Below, piece by piece: positions 43,101 to 55,659 of a DNA stretch of 64,000 nt. The notes below the pieces were generated by a model, which saw only the letters and a list, made by a program, of their open reading frames with translations, did not search any database and was not told where the DNA came from. Source of the stretch: Opisthocomus hoazin (lineage: Eukaryota > Chordata > Aves > Opisthocomiformes > Opisthocomidae); NCBI RefSeq assembly GCF_030867145.1, contig NC_134428.1, positions 19,075,537-19,139,536 on the forward strand. The letters run 5' to 3'. A program made the translations under genes and the position numbers. Within the stretch, counting starts at the first letter, position 1; each line of letters opens with the position of its first letter.

Positions 43101-46100
43101 CCGGGGATAAACTGAGCTTTGATGAGGCACCTGCAAGGTGTTTGCAGAGAAGTCACCCTTTCTGAATTTATTCTGCTTTATTCCGCTCCCTCCCCAGGAG
43201 GACCTCCATGAGGTGCCTCTATGCTAGCACACTGCTGAGTTAATAAGGAAAGCATCCTGCTGGTTTTCTTCGCGTTTCTACATTTTGGGAGGAATGGGAA
43301 ATTATCCCATATTCTTTACTCACAACTCATCTTTGCTCACAAGGGAATTGCAGCTCAAGGTGGAAGATTTTAGATACTCGCCATACTGCATGGAAGGTCT
43401 CCGGCTGATCTGGGCTCCCATGGGACCTGTGTGTCTCCTCTGAGCAGGGGCTGCAAGCTTCAGGCTCGGACCTCCAACAGCCCGAGGAGTTCAGAGCAAA
43501 GCACGGGCAGCAGAATCAGAGATCCTCCTCCAACCAAGCAATGAGTTTGGCTGCAAGGTTCATTTCACACGTGGCTGAGATGGTGTGGATGGTGATCAAA
43601 CCCCGTTTCGTGGCTGTTCACGACACACCAACACTCGGAGGCTGCGGAGGGCAGAGGGATCCCTCCTAGCCCTTGTCCCAGGGCAGAGGTGGCCTCGCTG
43701 CGACAACATGCTGGCTGCAGCGTGGACAAGCCCTGAGCCCTCTGTGTCCTGTCCCTGCCAGACATTGGCACGGGCCATGCAGGGAGCAGCCCTGCAGCCC
43801 TGCCGAGGGAGAAACGGGCTGAAACGATCCTCCCCGGGGCTATGAGGCCGCTTTATTTCCCATTTACCCACCACAGCTGGGACCAGCCAGGCAGCCATCA
43901 GCAGAGCCCACCGACATGGAGGACGGGGCTGCCCTTATTGCCCTGCTCCTCGCTGGGTTTAAATCCTGTCTCCTGTGCAGCCAGGCTGGGTTGGGGCAGC
44001 TCCGCTCCTGGGGCTGAGACCAAGAATCTCCCCAGCGAAACACGGGGACGACAAACACCTCTTGCCTCCTCCTATGAACAGCAACACCGGCGGGACTGCA
44101 GACCCAGCCGGGGAAGGGATGCGGCCCATCACCTGTGCTGCCCTCTGGTACACGCACCGGCTGGACGTCAGGGCAATCACTTTTCTTCCCCCTTACCACA
44201 GATCCCCAGTGCCGGTCGATTATTTCAGTGCAGGTCCCTCTGAATAATACATTCATCCACAGTCCTTCCCCCACCCCATCCCCAGCAAGGCCTTCATCAG
44301 TTGAATACAGTGGCTCAGCTGCAGCACGCACAGCTGCCGTCACTGCTGCAATTCTTCTGCCTTGAGAAAAAGCATATACAATTTAATATGCTCCTGGCAC
44401 AACAGCTTTTCTGTAGCAGAGGAGGCGGGTTTGTTTATGGCTATTTTGATAGGGCAGCTTTCATCCGGACACAGGTTCTGCTGCATCTCCCCACTAGCAC
44501 AAGGGTGCCTTTGGTGGGCTGGTTCTCATGTTCCTCAGGAACCTCTGGCCATTGAGGTACCTTCTCCTGCCCCCTGCAAATCCAAGTTTTAAAAAGCCCT
44601 CCTTGGCTAATCTGGCATTTCTCTAAAAGCTAAATCCTGGGCTAAGAGCCAGAAATGCAAGGCAATGGGAGAGGGTGCGATGCTTTGCTGGATACGTGTC
44701 AAGGATATGAACCATCCTGCCATCTCCCATAGCATGTGCTGCTTCAGTGGGAGCGGAGCTCGTGGTGCTGCCGGTGGCCGTTAGCAGCCACTTCCAGGCT
44801 TGCCAGCCACGGGAGCAGCAACATTGTTTTCCCAGATACCTTTGGCCTCACCAAGAGCTGTCCGAACCGTGCGCGGGGGCACGACTCCTTCCTCCTGCCC
44901 GCAGGACCCGGACCGGGGCTCTTCCAACTCTGCAGGAGCCGGCGCAAAGAGATGCGGGTTCTCCTCCGGCAGCGACTCCCACAGCCATCGTTACGCAAGT
45001 CAGACTGTGAAGAGTGACGCATCTCCCCGCTCGGTGCCTCTGCGGCACGGTCAGCGCCCCGGGCAGGGCGGGGTGCGGGGGAGATGCACCTCCGGACTGG
45101 AAAGTCCCAGTCGAATAACCCGGAGTCTGCAACCGCAGCCAACTGCTTCTATCTGGTAAATTGCTTCAGCTGCCCCTGGATGAGAAGGAGAAATAATCTC
45201 TTTCATTTTTCAGCTGCTAAGTCTGTTCCCTCTCACTGCCGTAGTGGAAATAAATGGTGGGAGGGTTTAGCCAGCACCAATTCATTGCCGTGTTCGATCT
45301 GAAGTCACTGCGACTTTGTGCTTGGCCCGCAAATACAACTGAGAAAAAGAAACCGGCTAGAAATACGACTGATCATCCGATCGTCATAAACACATTGTAA
45401 CGAAACAGAGTTACTCTGTGGCGCGTATAAATTCCACACATGTGGAGGAATGCAAAGCAGCTATTGTACCCCCACTCCGCAGATCCATTTCACTATTTTC
45501 CCAGTTTATCTGGAAAATACATACTGCATGGTACTGTACGTCGTATTTCACTGCTATGCACCATGATGTCTTCTAATGGAACAATCGCCATGCTTGTAGT
45601 CTAAGGGCAATACAAAAGTGCTTTCAAATAATAACAATACATTTTCTGTATAAAGAGGATAGGGAGTAGCCACTTCCCAGAAAGGCTCGATTTCCCTAGA
45701 GCCAGCAGCATGAACATCCAAAGCGCGAGTGACAGCAGGCAGTGGTGAGAAAATCCCTACCTCATCATCAGTCTATACGTCCCATCTCCACCTGCCAGTT
45801 CTTGCAAAGAGCGGAGGCTGTGAGCACCCACTGAGGGTAAGGTGCATGCACCGGCGAGTCCTGGCAGTGCGAGGCTTGCTCTGTCCCATCGGGGCTTGGG
45901 TGAGGGACACTTTTTTGGCAAATCAACTGGTTCGGCTTCGAACCGAAGCTGTGAGTGGAGAGGAGCAGCGTTCTCGCAGCCCAGCTACCAGAGATCACGC
46001 AGCAGCGCAGCATCTGCCAATTCATTCAGCACTGCTGGCCCGTGCAGCAACATGGCACGCTGCTGTTCCATGTTTGGAGACAGTTTATACTGGAACAGGA

Positions 46101-48839
46101 GCAGTCTTCTTGGGTAAAATGATGATGATTTTCCTCCAGGAGAGCTCACAATTTTTTTTAAAGAGAACTCTGCACACTTCAACTTGCCCAAGCACAGGAG
46201 GATGGGCCGTGAGTCGCAGCTTGCCTGGGCAGCGAAGGCTCTCTGCGGTACTTATGCAGAGAGTGACTTGAAAACAAGGATTAAAACACGGCTGGGGAGG
46301 GGCTGGAGCACTCAGAGGGGAAGAGTTACCCATGTGCTTCTGTGCTAGGAGTCAGAGTACGCCCGAGGAGACGCTGATGCTTTGCTCTCCTTTCCCAGGC
46401 AAAGTGCAGCCTCTTTTCTAAAAGCTGAATCCAGGTTTTTAGCCATTAGAAGAATCACGCTAATATTGGAGCCTGATCAAGCACCAAAAACATCCTCAGC
46501 CTTCGCAAAAATACCAGATGGCAGCAGATGCCAGCCCCTTTGGCCAGGCAGCTTTTTCAGAACAAAAGCCAGCTCGTTGTGCGAGTGCTTCATCCCCGAT
46601 AAAACTCCTTTGAGCAGCAGAGAGCCACAGAGAAACCCTTGGAGGAGGAGGAGCAGCGAAGCCAGTGCATTCCCGTAACTCTGGATTTTCAAGGCTGTGC
46701 ACACGCTCACATCCAACTACGTTCTCCTTCTCCAGAGGGAAGTGGGACCTACAGAAGCAACTCTGGCTGTGGAAACACTCTCACGGGTTTCTGAGCAGTC
46801 ATGTGCACTTGAAGAAGGAGAAAACGAGCTCGTCAGAGTTGCCAAATCATTAGAAACAAATTAAAAAAACATGCTGGGGAATGTAAGAGTAGGTCATTTG
46901 GTCTCTGAATGGTGAGCTGGTCTTTGAAGTATCTAGTGTGAACTGCTTTTAAACCTGCGAGTGCTCACTGGGTCAACAGTGCAACAAGAAAAAATTGCCT
47001 TCCTACTCTGCCGTTGCTGTAGCACAGCAACGAGCAGCAGGCAGTGGGATCTCTGGCTCTCTTTAAGGAGATCATCACGGTTTTCTCTCTCTGCACAAGG
47101 TAATATTCTCTCCTGCTGCTGCTATGCAGAAATGTGCATGAAGAACAAACAGGATCTCTTCCATATGCAGGCCAGTGAAAGGATTTATGCAGCACTGAAG
47201 ACTTCAAACTTGAATGTGATGCACGCACCTGGTGTGCAACCTTCACAACAGAGGAAACACCATGCTTTGTGCGGTGGATCCACCTCTGGAGACCACCCAC
47301 CGCAAGGAAAACGAACCAGCAGCCAGCAACCAAGCTGGCGTGCGCTGGGATTACTTGGTTCTCTGCCACAGCTCTTGTTTTCCACCAACACCTGAACAGG
47401 CAGCGTGGTGTCAAGCTGGGCTTGCTGAGGATTGAGGATTCGGGGGGTTCATACGACTCCAGAACTCAGGCATCCGTTGCCACCAAGCTGTGGGAGCGTG
47501 TGAGAGAGTTTACGGTAACCTGATGCACAGACTAAAGCCTGGTCAGCCACACGGGCCTTGTAAAAAACCTGGAGGTACAGTTAGTCTCTATTAAAAAAAA
47601 AATAGTCTTTTCTTTTGTCTTGGGATTCCTGAAATGGCTGCGACACAATTAAAACCAACCGAAAAAAGAATGACAATGAGGAGTGGTGAGATGCTCTTTT
47701 CTGGGGAGTGTGGGCTGGTAATGTCCTTCTGGAAGAACCTCAGAGAGAGTGGTCACTTTAGATTACTACATAATGTGAGTAATTCTCTGGAAAGACGAGT
47801 CCTTCCCGCCTGAATCATAGCAAAGGGGGGAAAAATAACACACTCCAAAAATGGAAAGCTGGACAGCCCTCGGATGCCGGGAGCCGCCCAAGATTCCTGT
47901 CCGGGGGCCACTGCAGAGAAGCTGCCCGGAGTGAGCCCTCAAGCCCTGCATGCTGCTCGGGGCGACGGCTCCAGCACCAGAGCCAGGCTCGGACCGCAGC
48001 GTACCTGCTTGGGTGGCCACGCAGAGCTCCGGAGGGCACCGGCAGCAGCATGGCACTCACAGCGTGCTGAACACCTCTTCCTCACCTAGCGGCCATGCTC
48101 TCCGGTCCTTCAACCCACCCATTCCCCCCGATGCAGGAGATACAGGTGGTTCCTCTGGAGGCTCTGCCTTCTGTGAGAAGGTTGTCCTCAGGGTGGTTCT
48201 TCTTGGCCAGCCCACAGCACGAACACAAGCCATGGCAGCAGCACAGCACATCTCTGGTGCCAAAAATGGCTTTGTGCTTCAGTCCCAGGGCAGCTGCACC
48301 TCTGCAAACCCATGCGTGGCCAGAAGCTGAGAGGAATGACTGGGACAGATCCCCAGTGTGGGCTTTGTCTACCATACTGGGGGAAAAAGGAGCAGCACAG
48401 GTATTTGAGAAAGAACGAGACTGTTCTTCCCCAGGTCTTCCTGCCGGCTGTACAAGAGACTCAGCAGCTCTCCTGTGGGTTGCAAAGCTCTGCAGAGGGT
48501 CACCACGACCAGCGAGACAGCTCATGTACTTCACGTTCCACGTGCTCAATGCATCTGAACACCACCACGAAGGTCTGAGAGACACCTTGGACCCCTTCTT
48601 CTTTATAGAGACATATATGGTGACATTTAAACAGAAGAAATTTTTTTCTTCACGCTAATCGTCCAGAAAACCAGTTTGGTTTCCATTACTATATATAGCA
48701 CTGGGATTCTTGGTCTGTTTTTTGCCCCTTTGCATCTGATTATTTTCAGTGGAGTTCAAACCTTTTATGATACGCAGACTTTGACTAGAACATGACTTCT
48801 ACTCATACAGACTTCCATTATAATAAATCCACAATGGCC

Positions 48840-51069
48840 ACATACAATGTAGAAGAATTTTATTCATACTGTAGTGCTGTCTCATCATCCACTGCAAGTA
48901 TTACAATTATCTTTAAAATGCCATTGAATATCATTTTGTTCCACTTAAAGCATAGGAATCCCGGTGTTAAATGGTTACACTTCTCTTGAGATTGCTTACA
49001 ACAGAACCATAATTCAAATGTATTTTCCATGAGCTGCAAAGGTTTAGAGCAAAGAATCTGTGGGGGGTGTGTGTGCTCCAGTAACTTCTAAACAGTGCAG
49101 CGAACACTGGGTGTTTCACAAGAAACGTATGGTGCGTATTAGGCAAAACACTCACAGTTTTTTACCAATACAACAGAAATGCGATAGGTAAAAGAACATA
49201 CATGACTGACTGGTAACCTTTAAAAAATATTTCTTTTAAAAATTGCACAAGAGAATACAAAAACAGTGAAGCAAATCAAAAGTTTTGCAAATGCATATAC
49301 ATTTATCTACCTATATAATGGGGGTCTGCCTGTATAAATGTATGTGATAAAAATTGTAAGGTTGAAAAGTGTGAATGGTCATACTTAATAACACATGCGA
49401 GAAGCGTAACATAATCATAATAAATAGTAGCAACGAATATACACTGACAGGACCACCGAAAATCTGCTGAAATAAATTAAGCACCTCGAAGTGATGAGAG
49501 GAGTCCGCAGCCGAGAAGCAGCCAGCTCTGTAAAAACCACTGTGGGCAGCTACTGGGATATGGGGCCCTCTTGGCTGGAGTCGGTAGGAAAGTCCCAAGT
49601 TAGTTTTTGTTAATTCCAAAGAAGAAAGCATGTCAGTAGGAGTCATTTTAGCCATGTTCTTCACTAACAACCTAGTTTCCGAAGGGAGATTGAGGCCTTA
49701 TTTCATTGCATAACCTTTGGCATGCCAAAGGTACAGAAAGTTCCGATTTCCTCGGAGGAATGTTATCATAAAGAAGAAATAAGAGCTTTGCCACAACTGA
49801 GAAGCGGGCAGTGCTATTTTGGGCAGCGGAGATACAGGCCTTTGCTGCTGGTAGCAAAGACAAGCTTTCCTTCAAGGGACAAGCTTCGCAAAGAGTAATC
49901 TAAATGCTCCCATCCTCGAGGGCTGCGCAGCCGAGGAAGGTCTGGGTCTGCAGAAAGCTCCGTTGGGGAGCGGAGCCGTGCCTAGGCAGGGCAGCACCAA
50001 TGGCCAACGAGGCTGCTCGCCCCGCGAGGGACCCGGGCTCTGGGAGCTTCTGGCGAGGTCCTGGGGCTTCTGCTCTGCACTACCTGCCTTTTGGAGGAGA
50101 GGCAGTATTTTGAAGCAGGTATTCTGGCTTTCAGAAAATCCTACAAAAAATCCTAAAAATTTAGTCGTATACTAAAAGAAAGGCATTTGAATTTAATTAA
50201 GTGGACCTTATTAAAAACAAACTGTTGTTGTTGCCCCTGATGTCCACCTGGCACCATCTCTTCAGCATTTCAGGTAACATTCAGAGAAGTGGCTGAGGAC
50301 ACTCTGCTGCAGGTAAATTAAGCCCACTTAATTCAGCAGAGAAGTTCCCGTTGGACTTTTCAGGGATCTAATGCAATCCCTCATTTAAAAAAAGCTGAGG
50401 ACGAATAACTTCAGTCCTAAAGGCTCCATCTGAACTCTTGCAAAACATTGTTCCTTGACCTCTTCACCCAGAAGACTGGAGCAGGCTGTTTGGCCTGCTT
50501 GTAGCACGGAGGAGTACGGCCCCTATAGCAAAGCCACAAACAAAACGACTCCAAAGATTTTCCCTGCCTTGCTGGAATGATCGAACCCTTCCTCCAACCT
50601 TCCCTCTTCAGCTGCGCGACTGCCGCTCACCCCGCGGGACTGCAGCGACCTCCAGCCCACCAGCTGTGAAAAGCCCGTTACACGGGACAGGCAGAGGGAC
50701 ATCGCGTGCTCAAAGCAGCTGGACAGAAGGTGAGTAAGACCAAGTTCAAAGACGATAAGGGAGACAGTAATTCATATGGATTTTAAATAGTTAAAACCAC
50801 AGTTTTAAGCTATATGATCCAACAACAGGTAGAAAACTTGCCTGCAGGCCAAGAGCCTAATCCTCCCCAAAGCTAGTCTTACCCAAACAGTTGTCTTCCT
50901 ACTCACATGATACATGAGATTTGAACTGACATCCAGTACGTGACACCAACAGAAAAAATACATATAAAATGCACACCTTTTATTTTTTTTCTTCATAAAG
51001 CTATGGAGCTGCACAGAGCAAACTGAAGTGCACGGGGTCACACAAAGGCAGCTTTCTGCAAGGAATCGT
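48840..51069 (-). other. PRKAR1B: Probable PRKAR1B 3' UTR
   Basis: Sequence 3' of the PRKAR1B stop. The part at 48.8-49.7 kb is AT-rich and UTR-like. The left end is set by a minus-strand AATAAA at 48858-48863 followed by a GT-rich stretch (TTGTATGTGG). An earlier hexamer at 50978-50983 would give a very short UTR of about 0.1 kb. There is no transcript evidence. Confidence 0.45.
48858..48863 (-). terminator. PRKAR1B: Candidate poly(A) signal of PRKAR1B
   Basis: Complement reads TGAATAAAATTC, then within 25 bases a GT-rich element (TTGTATGTGGCC), the usual layout of a vertebrate cleavage site. Confidence 0.4.
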
Positions 51070-51345
<276 letters not shown>

Positions 51346-51674
51346 TTATATACCACTTGATAGACACTTTACATAATTCTGTTGACAGTACAAATGCATT
51401 ACACATGCATAATGCATGCGTGTAAAATGCCTTTGAAAACAAATGCTTTCAGACTGTTTTGCTGGTGCTGGATCTGTCTCCTGTCAGCTATGCTGGTGCA
51501 AACCAAGGAATGGTTTCAGCTTCACTGAAATCTCCCGGTATCGCTGAAAGCAGCGGCTGACCTACACATAACCCCTCATTTGTAAAAGAGTAGAACACTA
51601 AATAAGATAATAACTACTTGATACAACTCCACGTGCCTGTCTTTCTGAACCACACTTGAGCTGAATTTTCTTAC

Positions 51675-51756
51675 CAAAATAATCTGATGGACCAAGTCTT
51701 CCAACTTCGACGTACTCCTCGTTGTCAGATCTGCGCTGCAGGACAGAAGCTGTGCC
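51675..51756 (-). CDS. PRKAR1B: PRKAR1B penultimate coding exon (cAMP-binding domain B)
   Basis: An 82-nt exon encoding [19 protein letters not shown], then RLGPSDYF, plus the first base of the next codon. This is the start of the beta-barrel of cAMP-binding domain B. The acceptor is CTCCCCAG and the donor is TTTTG|GTAAGA. It joins the last exon in frame across a 432-base intron (51243-51674). Asp replaces the human Pro in R-R-S-P-N. It starts at phase 0, so the preceding exon must end on a codon boundary. That exon, encoding the segment up to about residue 297, was not found in the window. Confidence 0.96.
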
Positions 51757-52492
51757 CTGGGGAGGGAAGCGCAGAAGGTCAGTTGGCTTTGCTTAAACCT
51801 GTTACGCTCTAGAAAGTATTTAGTGCTGAGTATTTCCTTTTGCATGTCATACTCCTTCAGTTCTGCCATGGGAGAGATGACAATTTCAGTCAATTCCTTA
51901 TATACCAACGAAAGGAATTAAAGGATAAAAAGAATCCATCAGTATGGCAAACGATTTCCCTCTTATGAATTGTTTGGATGCAGGCAGATTCAGCTCACAC
52001 AGAAGAGAAGAGCAAAAGGACCGAACTCAGTAACTCGTATTTAACTAATGCACATCACACTGTGCAAATGGATGCTTCAATATAATTTTAAAATATGTTC
52101 TGGGTGGATGCAGAACCTCAGAAGAGACGCAGAGAAGGTTTACATCATTAAGGAATAAAAAGGCAATTTTCCCAGCCACAATCTTGGGATGTGATTTTGT
52201 AAGACAGCAGCTAGAGTTTATTCCTCGCCTGGTTGTTCACTATTGCTGAAATTGTTGGGAAAGGGAGTTTCTAATGCTTGTTGCAACAAAGGGTGATTTT
52301 ATTTAGTGGCTTTGCCCGCTTGTGGCCTGTAGTGATCCGGACACCTGCGAGTCAGCCACTGGAGAGATGGAATGTGGCTTGTCTCCACTACCCTTAACAA
52401 CTGCTGTACTTGACACGTGCTAATACATGTCAAAACTCAGTTACAGTCTATTTAAACCTTCAAAGAGGTTTTACACGCAGAGATGTTCTAAC

Positions 52493-52559
52493 CTGGAGGA
52501 TATCTTCAATTATTGTGGCATAAAGCTTTTGTAGAGGAACAGAGAACTTATCTGCTTTT
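52493..52559 (-). other. Exon-like segment upstream of PRKAR1B exon 10
   Basis: A 67-nt open segment bounded by a strong acceptor (TTTTTTTTCCAG) and a good donor (CTCCAG|GTTAGA). Read in its open frame it encodes KADKFSVPLQKLYATIIEDI then L-Q and ends at phase 0, the phase needed to join the PRKAR1B exon at 51675-51756. It does not match the known RI-beta sequence at that point. It may be a cassette exon, a piece of an unknown nested gene, or chance. Confidence 0.3.
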
Positions 52560-55491
52560 CTGGAAAAAAAATACAGTAACATGAAATTATCTTCTCACTC
52601 GAAACCAAAAGCATAGGGAAAAGCAAAATGTTAACGTATTTTAACTGAAATTAAAAAGATTTTTAAATAGACTGGAGAGCCATTTTTTGACAGTGCTGTT
52701 GGAGAGCATCGATGTTTCGATGTTCAGATTTTCAGCTTGGAAAGCCAGGCGTGAGGGCTGGTCCTGCCCCAGCCAGGACAGGGATGGGAGGAGATGCAGT
52801 AATGTGGACCGTGCTCGGTAGACTGATGCCAGTTACTGGAAAATGTCAGAGCCCTCACCCCGCAGTTTAACACCCGCACCCTGCGTTGCTTGGCTTGTGG
52901 GTGCTGTCGGTGCCTGTAGCCAGCTGCAGGACCACCCCAGCTTGGGGCATAAACCTCCCTCCAGCGCAGAGTATTCAGTGCAGATTCGCTGGTTGCACCC
53001 ATCCTGCAGCTTCCTTGCACCGAAAGAAATCTGTGGGCCTCAGGGTATGGTGGGGGGGCTTGAGGAGACGCTGAGCACCCTGAGAAACCTTGGCTTCAAT
53101 GCAGTTAAAGGCACTCAGCACTCTGCAGAACCGGCCCTTCAGCTTTGCACTGTGTTTAAATACACCCTGCAGGATCCTGGACATCATCACTGAATTGCAA
53201 ATCTGAAGAGCAATGTAAGGCTGCTTCAGGTCTGGCTTTCCTTTTTCTAGGACCTGAGGGGCCCAGGAATAACCAAGAGTGGTAGTGTATCCATTATTAT
53301 GTAGAAAATTATCATAATTTGCTTTCTTCTGAACAAGCACTACTAAGCTGCTGTAATACTGTTGTATTGCATCATATCCTATTTCATAACAGGGTTATTT
53401 TTAAGCCCATATACTTTACAAATCGCTGGGCCACACTCTAGGTTAACTTATAATGTAACCCTTATGTGCTGTATAAACGAAGAGGTAAATCTTATTTCAG
53501 GAAGAAACAAAAATCAAATAATGTGCAAGTATTGTTTGATACATGCTAAGCATCTGATGATTTTTGCATGGACTTCGATGTCTATCAAATTAATCTGGCA
53601 CATTAAAAGCTACAGTTTCCTCATTTTGCCCATTTGCAGTAACGTGTGCTTAATGTAAATCACTAAATACCTGACTGTCAACACGTTACATTGGTCACGA
53701 CAATTTACCGTTCCCCCCATCAGCTACATGCCATATCAGTACTGCAAAAATACTGAATGACCACCAGGCCTGTAACTCCAGTTCAGTCTGAAAACAATCA
53801 CAAAACTCTTCTCGGCTTCAGTGTTTTCACTCTTAATACGCCAGGCAGCTGATGGCAGAAGGTGCAGAACCATGTGTTTGGCGCAACGTGCATGAGGAAG
53901 GGCACCTGAACTGGGCAGCGTTGTTCAAAAACAAGCCAGACACACAAGGGAAGGGCGATTTTGGTCTTTTGTGGGGTTTGTTTGGGGTTTTATCTACCAT
54001 TAAAACATGCCATACACATAAAACTGTCCACAGCAAGTGTAAGGCTATCCCCAGAAGGAACTGAAAGGACTGGATATAAGAAAGTGATTCGGTGCCTGTC
54101 AAGTTTCCAGCAAGAATTCCTTATCCTTGATATAACTAAACTGTTCCGCCAAAGCTGCTGTTTTCCAAGATCTTCCAGTAAATCTGCAAGGGCATGAAAA
54201 TGCAAAGACAGTGTAATGAGTTTTGTTATTCACACTTACTGCAAGTTTTCAGAACAGACACACATTCATAAGCAGCATTCTCAGAAATACCCCATACAGG
54301 GAGTAAGGCATCTATCAGCCTCTCTCGTGCCAAACTGCAGATCAGGTGCAGCTCGCTAAATTGATGCTGTTCTTTTTGCCTCTGCAATGTAGACGGATTC
54401 AGCTTCAGAACCGCTTCCAGCCCCTGTCCTCCTCTCCGTCCCCATCTGGAGCCTGGCAAAAACCTAACCCCTCGACCCAAATAGCTGTCTGCAATCCATG
54501 TCTCCAGTTTCTTTCCCAAAACTTTTATTACAGATGTTTTATTACACAAAACAAAAAAAAATCCCCAAAGTAATCACATTGACTGCCCAGGTCAAACGAA
54601 GCAAGGACTCAGTTCCCCACTGCCCACCTGGAGCATGTTGCCAGAAAGGTAATCACAACAGCAAGCAATATTGCTTTCATCTCCCCAAGTGTCAGCTTTT
54701 ATTGCAGCTAATATTTTTTTGACAGGGTCCATATGACACAGGACTCCAATAAGTCAGTCTTCTGAAGCAATTTCTTCCACTGTTCCACTACAGTCGGCCT
54801 TTTTAATCCAAGAAACACCATGATATCTGTTGGAGGAGGACAGATGTGTCTGGCGTCCACAATAAACACTTGGCTTGGCAGGACGAAGCAATGCATATTC
54901 CAGATACATATTTTTCCACTCTTGTTTTAACAGTCACATAGGCTTTTCCCGTTGTTCAGTGAGAACAGGTCTATCATGGAGCAAAAGAAGTTTCCTGAAA
55001 CCCTGACAGCGAGCACCCAGATGTAAGATCTGATTACGCTGTTCGGCCTCTTGTTGCACAAGTCACCAGCTCCACAAGTACATCCTGGAGCATTGTCAGA
55101 GTGACCTTCACGGGAAGACTGTCCACACCATGAAACAAAGAAGATGTATTTATAATTATCGATCTGTATCACCTTCACTCTGCGTCTCTTATCTCTGGAA
55201 ACAACGCTATTCTGACTGTATTAGAGGAAGAGTCCAATTGTAAACGACCAGTGTAACCAGGGCAAAAATAATACCGAATAAAATAAAATTATGCAGAATA
55301 AAATACTACAGAAACAATCCCTTATTATCCATATACTTAATGAAGTAGTCATGCTAAATTAATTCGGTGCTGACTCCCACCCTTGTTCCAATCACAGGTT
55401 TCATGGCTGTATTTCATTTTACTTTACTTGTCAAATCTTTCCGATGCAGTTTTTGAGCTTTCTATCCTTCTTATGCTTTAGCAAACCCTAC

Positions 55492-55659
55492 CTCTTATAA
55501 ATGATACGACTGAATAAATCTCCTGAGCCCTGTCCTGGGAGCTACGGGCATTATCTAGCACAGATTCAAGGGGCTTGTCAGTCTCCCCCCAAAAAGCATG
55601 TGGTCTCAGTGGGAAAGATTTCCCCATAAGTGGCACACAAAACTTGGCAAGATCAGTCT
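55492..55659 (-). other. Exon-like open segment, unassigned
   Basis: 168 nt between a possible acceptor (TTTATTTCAG) and donor (AGAG|GTAGGG). It is open in one frame with protein-like composition (CVPLMGKSFPLRPHAFWGE, then LESVLDNARSSQDRAQEIY). No family recognised. It does not join in frame to the next open segment at about 54940-55195. Confidence 0.2.

Larger units (their letters stand above)
26981..48839. other. Intergenic region between PDGFA and PRKAR1B
   Basis: About 22 kb with no coding exon recognised on either strand. The ORFs seen are short, lack recognisable domains and mostly overlap on opposite strands. Repeats are limited to homopolymers and one AT microsatellite. A GC-richer block lies around 39.65-40.1 kb. 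A complex block at about 37380-37560 with homeobox-like sites may be regulatory. Confidence 0.7.

Noticed and set aside
49311..49670. A 119-codon minus-strand ORF
   Set aside because: It falls inside the probable PRKAR1B 3' UTR and has no recognisable domain.
53990..54549. Two adjacent minus-strand open segments with a GTAAGT donor and a CAG acceptor that join in frame
   Set aside because: The implied intron is only about 56 bases, below the usual vertebrate minimum. The first segment also has only weak acceptor candidates, so it is probably chance.
54708..54896. Minus-strand ORF followed closely by AATAAA, suggesting a terminal exon
   Set aside because: No convincing upstream splice partner in frame and no recognised protein. 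A lone AATAAA is common in AT-rich DNA.
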